This document shows, one piece after another, positions 34,969 through 44,858 of a DNA stretch of 64,000 nucleotides. The notes below the pieces were generated by a model. The model was not told where the DNA came from, did no database searches, and saw only the letters and a program-made list of their open reading frames with translations. Origin of the DNA: Methylobacterium gnaphalii. Its GTDB lineage: Bacteria > Pseudomonadota > Alphaproteobacteria > Rhizobiales > Beijerinckiaceae. Numbering within the stretch: position 1 is the first letter of the stretch; each line of letters begins with the position of its first letter. The position numbers and the translations under genes were made by a program. The stretch spans positions 62,001 through 126,000 of the forward strand of contig NZ_BJZV01000015.1 of NCBI RefSeq assembly GCF_007992215.1. The letters run 5' to 3'.

Positions 34969-36183
34969 ATGGCGAAGATCAAGGTAGCGAATCCGGTCGT
35001 CGAGCTCGACGGCGACGAGATGACCCGGATCATCTGGGCCGAGATCAAGAACAAGCTCATCCATCCCTACCTCGACATCGACCTCGAATATTACGATCTC
35101 GGAGTCGAGTACCGCGACCAGACCAACGACCAAGTCACCGTCGATGCGGCCGAGGCGATCAAGCGCCACGGCGTCGGGGTGAAATGCGCCACCATCACCC
35201 CTGATGAGCAGCGTGTCGAAGAGTTCAAGCTCAAGGAAATGTGGAAGTCGCCGAACGGCACGATCCGCAACATCCTTGGCGGCGTGATCTTTCGCGAGCC
35301 GATCATCTGCAAGAACGTGCCCCGCCTCGTCCCCGGCTGGACCCAGCCGATCGTGATCGGCCGTCACGCCTATGGCGACCAGTACCGCTGCACGAACTTC
35401 AAGGTGCCGGGCAAGGGCCGCCTAACCATCAAGTTCGAGGGCGACGACGGCACGGTGATCGAGCAGGAGGTGTTCAAGTTCCCGGACGCCGGCGTGGCGA
35501 TGGCGATGTACAATCTCGACGAGTCCATCCGCGATTTCGCCCGCGCCTCGATGAATTACGGCCTCGCTCGCAAGTACCCGGTCTATCTCTCGACCAAGAA
35601 CACCATTCTCAAAGCCTATGACGGGCGCTTCAAGGACATCTTCCAGCAGGTCTACGAGGAAGAGTTCAAGTCGCGCTTCCAGGCGCTCGGCATCTCCTAC
35701 GAACACCGTCTGATCGACGACATGGTCGCCGCGGCGCTGAAATGGTCGGGGGGCTACGTCTGGGCCTGCAAGAACTACGACGGCGACGTGCAGTCCGACA
35801 CGGTCGCGCAGGGATTCGGCTCGCTCGGCCTCATGACCTCAGTGCTGCTGACCCCCGACGGCCGGACTGTCGAGGCCGAGGCCGCGCATGGCACCGTGAC
35901 CCGCCACTACCGAGAGCACCAGAAGGGCAAGGAAACCTCGACGAACTCGATCGCCTCGATCTTCGCCTGGACCCGCGGCCTGTCCCACCGCGCCAAGCTC
36001 GACGGCAATAGCGATCTCGCGAACTTCGCCACGACCCTCGAGAAGGTTTGCGTCGACACCGTCGAGGCCGGCTTCATGACGAAGGACCTCGCCCTCCTCG
36101 TCGGCCCCGAGCAGAAGTGGCTCTCCACCACGGGATTCCTGGACAAGGTCGACAACAACCTCAAGGCCGCAATGGGCGCGTAA
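34969..36183 (+). CDS. icd: NADP-dependent isocitrate dehydrogenase
   Basis: TCA-cycle enzyme making 2-oxoglutarate and NADPH. The 404-residue protein is of the eukaryotic-like dimeric class. It begins [20 protein letters not shown] with substrate-site [46 protein letters not shown] and the C-terminal [15 protein letters not shown] with cofactor contacts. The ATG at 34969 has GGGGACAGG upstream. A long-loop inverted repeat (36193-36201 with 36221-36229) follows the stop. Confidence 0.97.
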   Translation: MAKIKVANPVVELDGDEMTRIIWAEIKNKLIHPYLDIDLEYYDLGVEYRDQTNDQVTVDAAEAIKRHGVGVKCATITPDEQRVEEFKLKEMWKSPNGTIRNILGGVIFREPIICKNVPRLVPGWTQPIVIGRHAYGDQYRCTNFKVPGKGRLTIKFEGDDGTVIEQEVFKFPDAGVAMAMYNLDESIRDFARASMNYGLARKYPVYLSTKNTILKAYDGRFKDIFQQVYEEEFKSRFQALGISYEHRLIDDMVAAALKWSGGYVWACKNYDGDVQSDTVAQGFGSLGLMTSVLLTPDGRTVEAEAAHGTVTRHYREHQKGKETSTNSIASIFAWTRGLSHRAKLDGNSDLANFATTLEKVCVDTVEAGFMTKDLALLVGPEQKWLSTTGFLDKVDNNLKAAMGA

Positions 36184-36434
36184 AGTTCTTCGCGGGCGTC
36201 GCCATTTATTCTTTTAATGACGACGCCCGTGAGGATGCCAGCTTTGCATCCGAAGGCGCCCACTCGACGACCTGACCGGATCATATCTGCTACGCTTTCG
36301 ACTTTGCGTGACCGACAAAATTCTTGATCGTGTTTCGAGCAATTCGCTTGTCGACGATGGCTCTGGTGAACCACAATCTCTAACCTATGTCGGTTAGGTG
36401 GCGCTCTGCGCCTGTACAGCCTGGGTTTGCGAGA

Positions 36435-37544
36435 ATGGCGCGCGGGATGAGTCGCTTCGATATCGAGGCGATGACCGACAAGATTCACGAGGCGTCGGTC
36501 GTCCCCGAATCATGGATGCCGGTCCTCGATTCGATGACGGAGATCGCCGGCGGCGTAGGCACGATCCTGCTCGCGGCTGACACAACCGACTTCCGCTTCA
36601 TCAGCACCAAGGGCCTCGCCGGGTTCGTCGAGAGCTTCGTGGAGGAAGGCTGGCCGGAGAAGAACACGCGCACGCCAGCCGTACTCAGGGCGCGCCATGC
36701 CGGCTTCATCGTCGAGTCCGACGTCTACACGCCCGAGGAGATCGAGCGCGATCCGCTCATCAATCAGTTTCTCCGACCACAGGGCCTCGGCTGGGCGACC
36801 GCTACCGCCTTCCCAATGAGCACCGGCGATACGCTGGTGTTCAGTATCGAACGCGCCTTTCGCGATGGGCCGGTCCCACCGGAGGCAGTCGCAATCCTCG
36901 ACAGCGTGCGCCCGCATCTCGGGCGCGCGGCGCTGATCTCCGGTCGGTTGCGTCTTGAGCGCGCCCGCGCAGCGGTCGAGACTCTCGCGCTCCTCGGACT
37001 GCCGGCTGGTATCATCAGTCGGTCTTCACGACTTCAGGCGGCGAATGGCCTTCTCGATGCACTGATTCCGGTGACCGTCCGAGATGGCGGCACGCGTGTG
37101 GCCTTCGCCGATGGCGATGCCGACGACCTCCTGGCCGCCGCCCTCAACGCCGCGAACCGGCAGGTGCCGCGTTCGATCCCGCTTCCGGCGCGCAACAACA
37201 ACCCCGCCATGGTCGCTCATCTCGTGCCGGTACGAGGTGTTGCCCGCGACCTGTTCACGGGCAGCGCCTTCATCCTGGTTCTGACGCCCGTGGAGGCGAA
37301 CAGCCAGGGTCCAGACGCCGACCTGCTCCAAGGGCTGTTCGATCTGACCGCCGCCGAAGCGCGCGTGGCGCGCGCGATCGTCGCCGGAGAAACGGTCGAG
37401 ACAGTGGCGTTGCGTCAGGGCGTTAGCGAAAGCACCGTTCGAACCCAGCTCAAATCGGTCTTTGCCAAGACTGGGATGAAGGGTCAGCTTGATCTCGTCC
37501 GGCTCGGCTCGGGCCTTAACCTGGTGCGGTCGGACGACGTCTGA
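36435..37544 (+). CDS. LuxR-type HTH transcriptional regulator
   Basis: A roughly 369-residue regulator with a long N-terminal region of no recognised sensor family and a C-terminal helix-turn-helix. The HTH is LFDLTAAEARVARAIVAGET, then VALRQGVSESTVRTQLKSVF and KTGMKGQLDLVRL, the GerE/LuxR pattern. The start is uncertain: ATGs at 36387, 36435 and 36447 are in frame and none has a strong ribosome site; the first lies inside a TAACC/GGTTA repeat. Effector unknown. It is followed 13 bases later by the convergent KGG-like gene. Confidence 0.8.
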   Translation: MARGMSRFDIEAMTDKIHEASVVPESWMPVLDSMTEIAGGVGTILLAADTTDFRFISTKGLAGFVESFVEEGWPEKNTRTPAVLRARHAGFIVESDVYTPEEIERDPLINQFLRPQGLGWATATAFPMSTGDTLVFSIERAFRDGPVPPEAVAILDSVRPHLGRAALISGRLRLERARAAVETLALLGLPAGIISRSSRLQAANGLLDALIPVTVRDGGTRVAFADGDADDLLAAALNAANRQVPRSIPLPARNNNPAMVAHLVPVRGVARDLFTGSAFILVLTPVEANSQGPDADLLQGLFDLTAAEARVARAIVAGETVETVALRQGVSESTVRTQLKSVFAKTGMKGQLDLVRLGSGLNLVRSDDV

Positions 37545-37557
37545 ACGTCACTCAGGC

Positions 37558-37875
37558 TCAGGATGCTTTCGCGGCCGCATTGCGCTTGCGGGTCGCGGCC
37601 GCCTTTTTCGCGGAAGCTGACCGCTGCTCGGCAGTGCGCGACGCCGAGGCTGCACCGCCGCTGCGGCCACCCTTGTGCGCGGCGGGATGACTAGAAGATT
37701 TACCGCGCCCCGAGCCCCCCGGATGTTTGCCGCCGCCATCGTCCTTGTTGACAGTGGCCCAGGCTCGAGACTCCGCCTCTTTCTCCGGAACGCCGCGCTT
37801 CTCGTAGGACTCGGCAATCGCCTCCGCCTTACGGACCTGCTTATCGGTGTATTTCGATTTGTCACCTCGGGGCAT
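37558..37875 (-). CDS. small basic stress-type protein (MPRGDKSKYT family)
   Basis: A 105-residue basic protein starting MPRGDKSKYTDKQVRKAEAI and continuing ESYEKRGVPEKEAESRAWATVNK. The tail is rich in Gly, Ser, Lys and Ala (GGGKHPGGSGRGKSSS, then AEQRSASAKKAAATRKR). The conserved first 55 residues are common in Alphaproteobacteria, where such proteins are sometimes labelled plasmid stabilisation proteins without experimental basis. The histone-like tail suggests nucleic-acid binding (inference). ATG at 37875 gives the conserved N-terminus. Confidence 0.78.
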   Translation of the reverse strand: MPRGDKSKYTDKQVRKAEAIAESYEKRGVPEKEAESRAWATVNKDDGGGKHPGGSGRGKSSSHPAAHKGGRSGGAASASRTAEQRSASAKKAAATRKRNAAAKAS

Positions 37876-37907
37876 GACTGTCTCCAACCTTGCACCGCGA
37901 CGGGTGG

Positions 37908-39512
37908 TCAGCCGCCGCTCGGTGCGTCAAGCGCGCTCCTGACCCGCCGCACGAGATCGGCGCGACGGTAGGGCTTGTTCAAGATATCGAACTCCGAGCC
38001 ACCCACATCGGTTCGCTCCAGGCTCTGCTCGGCGTAGCCTGTGGTGAGCAGCACCTTGAGCTCGGGGCGGCGGCGGCGGGCCTCGCGTGCCAGCATCAGG
38101 CCGTTCATGCCGCCGGGCATGATCAGATCCGAGAACAGCAGCGCGATGTCCGAGCGCGCCTCCAGGATCTGCAGCGCCTCCCGCCCATTGGCGGTAGTCA
38201 GAGTGATGTAGCCGTAATCGCGCAGGATGGTTCGGGCGAGATCGGCCACGTCCTCTCGGTCGTCGACGATGAGCACTGTCTCGGTGCCCATGCCATCGGC
38301 CTCCGGCGGAACGCGCAGTCCTTCCGGCCTGTCGCCGCCGTTAGTGGCGGGAAAGGACAGACGCACGGTCGTGCCCTCGCCGACCACGGAAGAAACCTGC
38401 GCCGTCCCGCCCGATTGCTTGGCGAAGCCGTAGACCATGGAGAGGCCGAGCCCAGTGCCTCTGCCCTCCTCCTTCGTGGTGAAGAACGGGTCCATGACCC
38501 GCGCCAGCATCTCCGGTGGGATCCCGCAGCCCGTATCGGTGATCGACACGCTGACGAAACGGCCGCCGCTCGCGCCGAAGCCGTTTTCGACCAGCTGGTT
38601 CTCGGTGGTGATCGTCAGGCGGCCGCCCTCCGGCATGGCGTCGCGCGCATTGATCAGGATGTTGAGTAGAGCAACCTCGGCTTGAGTCGGGTCAATGCGG
38701 CAGGTCCACAGACCCGGGCCGAGCCGAGTCTCGATCTCGACCTGCTCGCCTAGCGTGCGCACGGCCAGCTCGCCCATGCTCTCGACGAGGTGGTTGAGAT
38801 TGACCGAGCGGCCTTCCAGCCGTTGCTTCCGGGCGAAGGACAGGAGTTGCCCCGTCAGCGTCGCAGCGCGCTCGGCGGCGGTGCGGATGTTGTCTGTGGA
38901 GCGACTGAGGCGAGCGCGGTCGGCATCCGGCTTGTCGAGCCCGGCCGCGAGGATGTCGACATAGCCCAGGATCACTTGAAGCAGGTTGTTGAAATCGTGC
39001 GCAATGCCGCCGGTGAGCTGGCCGAGCGCCTCCATCTTCTGGGCTTGGCCCAGGGCGTCCTCAGCGTCCCGACGCCGCGAGACGTCAAGCTGCGAAGCGA
39101 AGAAATAGATGGCCTCTCCCGCTGCATCGAAGACGGGCGAAATGAAGAGCGCATTCCAGAAGGTCGAGCCGTCCTTGCGGTAGTTCAGGATCTCGACGGC
39201 CACTTCACGCCGCTCGGCCAGTGCGCGGTGGATCTCGGCAACTGCCTCCCGGTCCGTGGCTGGGCCCTGTAGGAAGCGGCAGTTGCGGCCGACGACCTCT
39301 TCCTTCGTGTAGCCGGTCATCTCAAGGAAGGCGGCGTTGACGAAGACGATCGGCATATCGGACAGCCGAGGGTCGGCAATGACCATCGGCATGCGCGACA
39401 TCTCAACAGCCGCGAAGAAGACATTGCCTTCGGGATGCCCGATCACCGATCCCGCGGCCTCGACGATAGCGCCGCGCGCAGGGTCCGTCGGCTTGGCGGA
39501 AGACGCGTCCAT
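37908..39512 (-). CDS. LOV-domain hybrid histidine kinase (blue-light sensor)
   Basis: A 534-residue soluble hybrid kinase. The N-terminal LOV/PAS domain (about 30-150) contains [13 protein letters not shown] with Cys78, the residue that forms the photo-adduct with FMN, and [12 protein letters not shown] HisKA helix follows ([17 protein letters not shown], His172), then the ATPase domain with [24 protein letters not shown] and [20 protein letters not shown]. The C-terminal receiver (413-534) has phospho-acceptor Asp462 in [11 protein letters not shown]. Blue light is the expected signal from the intact GRNCRFLQ motif. The ATG at 39512 is used. Output partner unknown. Confidence 0.93.
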   Translation of the reverse strand: MDASSAKPTDPARGAIVEAAGSVIGHPEGNVFFAAVEMSRMPMVIADPRLSDMPIVFVNAAFLEMTGYTKEEVVGRNCRFLQGPATDREAVAEIHRALAERREVAVEILNYRKDGSTFWNALFISPVFDAAGEAIYFFASQLDVSRRRDAEDALGQAQKMEALGQLTGGIAHDFNNLLQVILGYVDILAAGLDKPDADRARLSRSTDNIRTAAERAATLTGQLLSFARKQRLEGRSVNLNHLVESMGELAVRTLGEQVEIETRLGPGLWTCRIDPTQAEVALLNILINARDAMPEGGRLTITTENQLVENGFGASGGRFVSVSITDTGCGIPPEMLARVMDPFFTTKEEGRGTGLGLSMVYGFAKQSGGTAQVSSVVGEGTTVRLSFPATNGGDRPEGLRVPPEADGMGTETVLIVDDREDVADLARTILRDYGYITLTTANGREALQILEARSDIALLFSDLIMPGGMNGLMLAREARRRRPELKVLLTTGYAEQSLERTDVGGSEFDILNKPYRRADLVRRVRSALDAPSGG

Positions 39513-39670
39513 GGGTACCCACTCGCCACCACGTGGGGCGAGGCGTGCCTCGGCCCCGCAGGCCAACCTCAAGATCGTAATCGGAACCCTGGTGACTGTC
39601 GATCAGCGGCCCGCCGGGATGAGCAGATCGAGCTTCGTTCGTGCTCCCGGCGGCTCGGCGCGGATCCTGC

Positions 39671-41965
39671 TCACTCCTCGTCCTCGAGACCGAAGCGCAC
39701 GCGCTCGCCATGGGCCCGCTCGAAAGCCTGCAGCACGTGCCGGTACGAGCGCTCCATGTCTGAGACCGCTTGACCCGCACGGGCTTCGGGCTTGAGCACG
39801 AACATCAGCATTGAGCGGCCGGTCACCGTGTAGTTCTCGCCGACGTCGAAATCCGTCAACTCCTGGTTGTCGGGAAGATTTGTGTCGAGGAGTCGCGTCC
39901 AAGCAATGCCGCCGGGGGTCTCCGGCAGGGTAAAGCCGACACCCTCGTGATAGGAGTTGTAGAATAGGAGCAGGGTGGCGTCCCCTCCGCGGCGGTGGAT
40001 GCCGGAAGCCTGTGCCCGGCCGTCGAGCAGGACAGCGAGCGAGCGGGAATTGCCATCGTTCCAGTTCTCCGGCGTCATCTCGGTGCCGGCCGGCGTCAGC
40101 CAGGTCACGTCCTTGACGCCGAATTCCTCGTCGACGCCACCCGTCACGAAGCGCCCGCGCGACAACATCGGCAGTGCGTTGCGCAACTGGATCAGGCGCC
40201 GCGCGAATTCGGCAAGGTCGCGTTCCTCCGGCCCGATCGCCTCCCAATTCATCCAGGAGACTTCGTTGTCCTGGCAATAGGCGTTGTTGTTGCCCTGCTG
40301 GGTGCGGGCGAACTCATCGCCAGCGAGCAGCATCGGCGTGCCCTTGGACAGGAACAAGGTCGCCAGCATATTGCGCATCTGGCGCAGGCGTACGGCGCGG
40401 ATCTCCGGATCATCGGTCGGACCCTCGACACCGAAATTGAACGAAAGGTTGTGGCCGTGCCCGTCGCGGTTGCCCTCTCCGTTCGCTTCGTTGTGCTTCT
40501 CGTTGTACGATACCGTGTCGGCGAGGGTGAAGCCGTCATGGGCCGAGATGAAATTCACCGAGGCCCAAGGCCGCCGGCCGCGCTTGTTGAACTTGTCCGC
40601 CGAGCCGGTGATGCGTGAGGCGAGTGAGGGCAGCAGGCCTTCGTCGCCTTTCCAGTAGGCGCGCACATCATCGCGAAAACGGTCGTTCCACTCGGCCCAG
40701 CCGGGCGGGAAGCCACCGACCTGGTAGCCGCCGGGACCGCAATCCCAAGGCTCGGCGATGAGTTTCACGGAATTCAGCACCGGATCCTGACGGCAGGTAT
40801 CGAGGAAGCCGCCGCCTTCATCGAAGCCGTAGGGCTCACGGCCCAGGATCGTCGCGAGATCAAAGCGGAAGCCGTCGACCCGCATCTCTGTCGCCCAGTA
40901 GCGCAAGCTGTCGGTGACGAGCTGCAACACGCGCGGATGCGAGAGGTTGAAGGTGTTCCCCGTGCCGGTATCGTTGATGTAGTAGCGCGGCGTGTCGGGC
41001 AGCAGCCGGTAGTAGGAGGCATTGTCGATGCCTTTGAAGGAAAGCGTCGGCCCTTTCTCGTTGCCCTCCGCCGTGTGATTGTAGACAACATCGAGGATCA
41101 CCTCGAGCCCGGCGCCGTGCATGCGCGCTACCATCTCCTTGAACTCGGAAAAGGCGAAGTCGGGCACCGCCGCGTAACGCCGCGCAGGGGTGAAGAACGA
41201 GATCGTGTTGTAGCCCCAGTAATTGGTGAGGCCCTTCTCCTGCAGGTAGTCGTCCTGCACGAAGGCATGGACCGGCAGCAGCTCTACCGAGGTGACCCCA
41301 AGACTTTTGATGTAGTCGAGGACGGCAGGCGTACCGAGGCCGGCATAGGTGCCACGCAGTTTCTCCGGCACGGCCGGGTGCAGCTTGGTGAAACCCTTGA
41401 CGTGGGTCTCATAGAAGATCGTCTTCTCCCACGGCACATTGGGCTTCGCATCGCGGCCCCAGGTGAAGGCCGGGTCGATGACCTGGCAGCGCCGGGTGTA
41501 GGGGCCACTGTCGCGATCGTCGAAGGTCAGGTCGTCACCCGTCTCCATCTTGTAGCCGAACAGGGCCGGGTTCCAGGTGATGGAGCCGAGCAGCCCCTTG
41601 GCGTAGGGGTCGATCAGCAGCTTGTTCGGGTTGAAGCGGTGGCCAGCCGTAGGCTCGTAGGGCCCATGCACGCGGTAGCCATAGATTGTGCCGGGCCGGG
41701 CGTCGGGCAGGTAGCCGTGCCAGACCTCGTCCGTGTATTCGGGCAGCTCGATCCGCTCGATCTCCCGCTCGCCGGCATCGTCGAAGAGGCAAAGCTCGAC
41801 CTTCGTGGCGTGGGCCGAGAAGAGCGCGAAGTTCACCCCAAGCCCGTCCCAGGTCGCGCCGCGCGGGTGCGGCGAACCCTCGCGGATGCGCGAGCGCGAG
41901 ACGCGCGGCCTCGCGATCCCCTCGGTCGAAGCCTTTTTCGCAACGTCGGTCTTGGCGTCGGCCAT
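39671..41965 (-). CDS. glgX: glycogen debranching enzyme GlgX
   Basis: Hydrolyses alpha-1,6 branches of phosphorylase-trimmed glycogen. The 764-residue protein has the N-terminal CBM48-type domain (GATWDGLGVNFALFSAHATK) and the GH13 catalytic barrel. The nucleophile Asp is in MRVDGFRFDLATILG, the acid Glu in KLIAEPWDCGPGG and the stabilising Asp in FISAHDGFTL. VVYNHTAEGNEKGPTLSF marks the GlgX/isoamylase class. It is about 100 residues longer than the E. coli protein at its ends. No other glycogen gene is adjacent. Confidence 0.94.
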   Translation of the reverse strand: MADAKTDVAKKASTEGIARPRVSRSRIREGSPHPRGATWDGLGVNFALFSAHATKVELCLFDDAGEREIERIELPEYTDEVWHGYLPDARPGTIYGYRVHGPYEPTAGHRFNPNKLLIDPYAKGLLGSITWNPALFGYKMETGDDLTFDDRDSGPYTRRCQVIDPAFTWGRDAKPNVPWEKTIFYETHVKGFTKLHPAVPEKLRGTYAGLGTPAVLDYIKSLGVTSVELLPVHAFVQDDYLQEKGLTNYWGYNTISFFTPARRYAAVPDFAFSEFKEMVARMHGAGLEVILDVVYNHTAEGNEKGPTLSFKGIDNASYYRLLPDTPRYYINDTGTGNTFNLSHPRVLQLVTDSLRYWATEMRVDGFRFDLATILGREPYGFDEGGGFLDTCRQDPVLNSVKLIAEPWDCGPGGYQVGGFPPGWAEWNDRFRDDVRAYWKGDEGLLPSLASRITGSADKFNKRGRRPWASVNFISAHDGFTLADTVSYNEKHNEANGEGNRDGHGHNLSFNFGVEGPTDDPEIRAVRLRQMRNMLATLFLSKGTPMLLAGDEFARTQQGNNNAYCQDNEVSWMNWEAIGPEERDLAEFARRLIQLRNALPMLSRGRFVTGGVDEEFGVKDVTWLTPAGTEMTPENWNDGNSRSLAVLLDGRAQASGIHRRGGDATLLLFYNSYHEGVGFTLPETPGGIAWTRLLDTNLPDNQELTDFDVGENYTVTGRSMLMFVLKPEARAGQAVSDMERSYRHVLQAFERAHGERVRFGLEDEE

Positions 41966-42160
41966 GATGTCCCCACTGGATCGGCGCCGTGCGGGACGCC
42001 GGAAACCTGGGTGGAACGCCCGCGCCGCGGCGAAGCTCCGCCGTTCCGCGAAAATATGCTGCCGTCCGCAGGCTTGACCAGCAGACCTGCGCTGCAGCGC
42101 GGGAAGTCTTCGCTTGAGAACGCCTTTTGCGGTGTGCGGCGATCACGGCCAGCCTAAGCG

Positions 42161-42985
42161 TTGATTCACTTTGAGTGGCTATCGTCCCCCCGAGTTGCGT
42201 TCGGTTGGCCGGAGTGCGTGGTGGTGGCGTTGGTTGCGTTGGGTCACGCACAGGGGCGTCTCTGCGGGGAGCTGGCAGCGGCCATCGCTCGGTTTCTGAC
42301 GCGGGGCGATCAGGAAGCCGGGCCGGGCATGCAGGGCGCGAGCTACTATCATGAGTCCGAGCCGACCCTCGAAGAGGCCACGCGGATTCTGAAGGACCTC
42401 GGTCTCGTGCGGCCAGTCCCGCGCGCCGACAAGCCCGATGAGACCTGGTATTGCCGCCACGCGCTGACAGTGGATGCGCAGGCAATGCCGGATGCGCTGG
42501 CATTGGCGATTTCCGCAACCGACGAGCGCCTGCTGACCTCATTCCTGGCCCTCGCCTGCGGCTACGATGGGCTGTCATCCGAACGTACGCCGTTTACACC
42601 AGCGACCGAGTATAAGGCTGCGATGCGAGCACTGGCACGTGCTGGCTACGCGCAGAGTGTCGGCAGCGCATTCCGGTGGACTGACCAAGTCGCCACCGCG
42701 ATGCGCCAGGTCGACGCGTGGGACGAACAAGGCCGCTGCATCGCCAGCCTGCGTGAGCAGGAGAGGCTGGCTCAGGCCGACGCGGCTTGGCGCTCGATGC
42801 CGGAAACGATACGGCGGACCCACTTCGCCAAGCGTCCCATGCGGCTGGTTCCCGTGGTTGAGGCGCTCACCATGAGCTGGCGCGATGGTGCATGGCATCC
42901 AATCGATCGCGAGCCGCCGCCTGCCCCCGCCGGGCAGATCGCACTGGCGCGGCGGTTGATCGATTTGGCGCAGGGCCGCGCCTGA
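42161..42985 (+). CDS. hypothetical protein
   Basis: Not recognised. The 274-residue product (TTG start, alternative GTG codons near 42218) is soluble. It contains EPTLEEATRILKDLGLVRPV, which could be a winged-helix-like segment, then a histidine/Trp-containing WYCRHAL stretch. The C-terminal third (RRTHFAKRPMRLVPVVEALTMSW) is basic. It lies 37 bases upstream of the SPL-like gene on the same strand, so it may be its partner. Confidence 0.6.
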   Translation: MIHFEWLSSPRVAFGWPECVVVALVALGHAQGRLCGELAAAIARFLTRGDQEAGPGMQGASYYHESEPTLEEATRILKDLGLVRPVPRADKPDETWYCRHALTVDAQAMPDALALAISATDERLLTSFLALACGYDGLSSERTPFTPATEYKAAMRALARAGYAQSVGSAFRWTDQVATAMRQVDAWDEQGRCIASLREQERLAQADAAWRSMPETIRRTHFAKRPMRLVPVVEALTMSWRDGAWHPIDREPPPAPAGQIALARRLIDLAQGRA

Positions 42986-43022
42986 CGTCGGGGAGCCGTC
43001 GCGCCCTATCTCGGGGCTCAGC

Positions 43023-44090
43023 ATGAACGCCCAGCGAGACCTCATCGACATTTCCCGGATCTTTCACGAGCCGGCGGTCGTGGACTATCCGCGCGGCCGC
43101 GAAATCCTGGCGCGATTTCCGGAGGCCGAGCGCATCGTGGTGCCGTCGCACTGGAACATCCCTTCGCTGCACGGCAATGCCGGCTCCGTCGAGGATTGGG
43201 TCCGCATCAAGCGCTCGACGCTGGTGCTTGGCGTAAAGAAGGGGCTCGCCATGCGCCCCAATGGGCGCAGCGCCCACTTCATTGCGCCCTCCACCTCGAA
43301 TGGGTGTGCCATGGCCTGCGTCTATTGCTATGTGCCGCGCCGCAAGGGATTCGCGAACCCGATCTCGCTCTTCGTGAACACCGAAGCGATCGGCGAGGCA
43401 ATCCGACGGCACGCCGTCAAGCAAGGCCCCCTACCCCAGCCGGATCAGGTCGACCCATCACTCTGGGTCTACGATCTCGGCGAGAACGGCGATCTTTCGG
43501 TCGACGCAATGCTCTGCGACACGGTCCGCGACCTTGTCGCGCTGTTTCGCGACATCCCCAACGCCAAGGGCTCCTTTGCCACCAAGGCCGTGAACCGCGA
43601 CCTGCTCGACTACGACCCGCAGGGCAAGACCCGCATCCGCTTCTCGCTGATGCCGACGCGGATCGCACGGGTCGTCGACGTGCGCACAGCTCCGATCCCC
43701 GAGCGCATTGCCGCGATCGACGACTTTCTGCGCGCTGGCTACGAGGTCCACGTCAACTTCTCACCGGTGATCCTCTACGAGGGCTGGGAGAAAGACTGGC
43801 AGGCGCTGTTCGACGAGATCGACGGCACAATCTCGGATGCCGCCAAGGCTCAGCTGAAAGCCGAGATCATCATGCTGACCCACAATGCGGGTCTGCACGA
43901 GGTCAACCTTGGCTGGCACCCGAAGGCCGAAGAGCTGCTGTGGCGTCCCGATATCCAGGAGGGGAAGCGCTCCGAGGGCGGCGGCGACAATCTGCGCTAC
44001 CGCAGCGGTTGGAAAGGACGCTGGCTTGCCCGGTTCAAGGCGCTCCTGGCCGAGCGCATGCCCTATTGTCAGGTGCGTTACGCGTTCTGA
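43023..44090 (+). CDS. spore photoproduct lyase-like radical SAM protein
   Basis: A 355-residue radical SAM enzyme with the SPL-type cluster motif CAMACVYC (Cys95, Cys99, Cys102), plus NPISLFVNTEAIGEAIRRH and ATKAVNRDLLDYDPQGKTRIRFSLMP. Spore photoproduct lyase repairs a thymine dimer in spore DNA, yet this host is not a spore former. The segment GENGDLSVDAML aligns where the radical-relay Cys of Bacillus SPL is expected and has no Cys at that spot, so the substrate may differ. A photoproduct-repair role would suit a sun-exposed leaf bacterium, but is inferred. Confidence 0.85.
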   Translation: MNAQRDLIDISRIFHEPAVVDYPRGREILARFPEAERIVVPSHWNIPSLHGNAGSVEDWVRIKRSTLVLGVKKGLAMRPNGRSAHFIAPSTSNGCAMACVYCYVPRRKGFANPISLFVNTEAIGEAIRRHAVKQGPLPQPDQVDPSLWVYDLGENGDLSVDAMLCDTVRDLVALFRDIPNAKGSFATKAVNRDLLDYDPQGKTRIRFSLMPTRIARVVDVRTAPIPERIAAIDDFLRAGYEVHVNFSPVILYEGWEKDWQALFDEIDGTISDAAKAQLKAEIIMLTHNAGLHEVNLGWHPKAEELLWRPDIQEGKRSEGGGDNLRYRSGWKGRWLARFKALLAERMPYCQVRYAF

Positions 44091-44172
44091 GAACACTTCA
44101 GCGGAGTTTGCTTTTGGCGGCGAGCAAACGCCTTAAGCCGAGCGGGCCGACCACGAGAACCGCTGAGGCAGG

Positions 44173-44484
44173 TCAGTGTGTCCAGGGCGCCGTGCGGTTA
44201 AACCTGAAATTGTCGGAGTAGGACAAACCCTTGCGCACCGTCTGCGGGCGCGGCTTCTCGACTCTGTAGGCAATGCCCTCGCGCTTGGCATAGGCCACAG
44301 CCTCTTCCTCTGTGTCAAATTCGAGCCGTACCTGCTGCAGCATGTCCGAGGAGCTGGTCCAGCCCATCAGCGGATCAGCCTCGCGACGGCTCGTCCGGTC
44401 GAATTCCAATACCCATTGCTTGGTGCGGGCGAGGCCAGATTGCGAGGCATCCTTCGAGGGGCGGAAGATGCGGGCGCTCGACAT
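44173..44484 (-). CDS. complex I accessory subunit, NDUFS4-like (ETC complex I subunit)
   Basis: A 103-residue homologue of mitochondrial NDUFS4, an accessory subunit of NADH dehydrogenase found in Alphaproteobacteria. It begins SARIFRPSKDASQSGLARTK, then WVLEFDRTSRREADPLMGWTSS and DTEEEAVAYAKREGIAYRVE. It ends with the conserved SYSDNFRFNRTAPWTH. It is immediately downstream of tRNA-Pro on the same strand, with 26 bases between them. Confidence 0.92.
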   Translation of the reverse strand: MSSARIFRPSKDASQSGLARTKQWVLEFDRTSRREADPLMGWTSSSDMLQQVRLEFDTEEEAVAYAKREGIAYRVEKPRPQTVRKGLSYSDNFRFNRTAPWTH

Positions 44485-44510
44485 TGACGGAATGGTCTCC
44501 GGGAAAAATT

Positions 44511-44587
<77 letters not shown>

Positions 44588-44858
44588 ACACGCTGACGCG
44601 CAGAGGGGAGATACGTTTTCGGGCCTGTTTGAGCAAGCGGCTCGGGAGCACTTAAGGGAACGAAACAGCGTCGAACGGCGCGCTTCGGGACTAGGAGTCC
44701 CGGAAAATCCCCGAAATCTGTTCGCCGGGCGTTCCGGGTCGGCTCCGACCGTCGCCGCCCTCTACGTCGCCCCAGACGGCTGCTACGCGAACCTCCCGCA
44801 CGTCGACCCGTGGGACCAGGCACGCGACGCCCGGCTCTATGCCGGCCCGCATCCGGTC

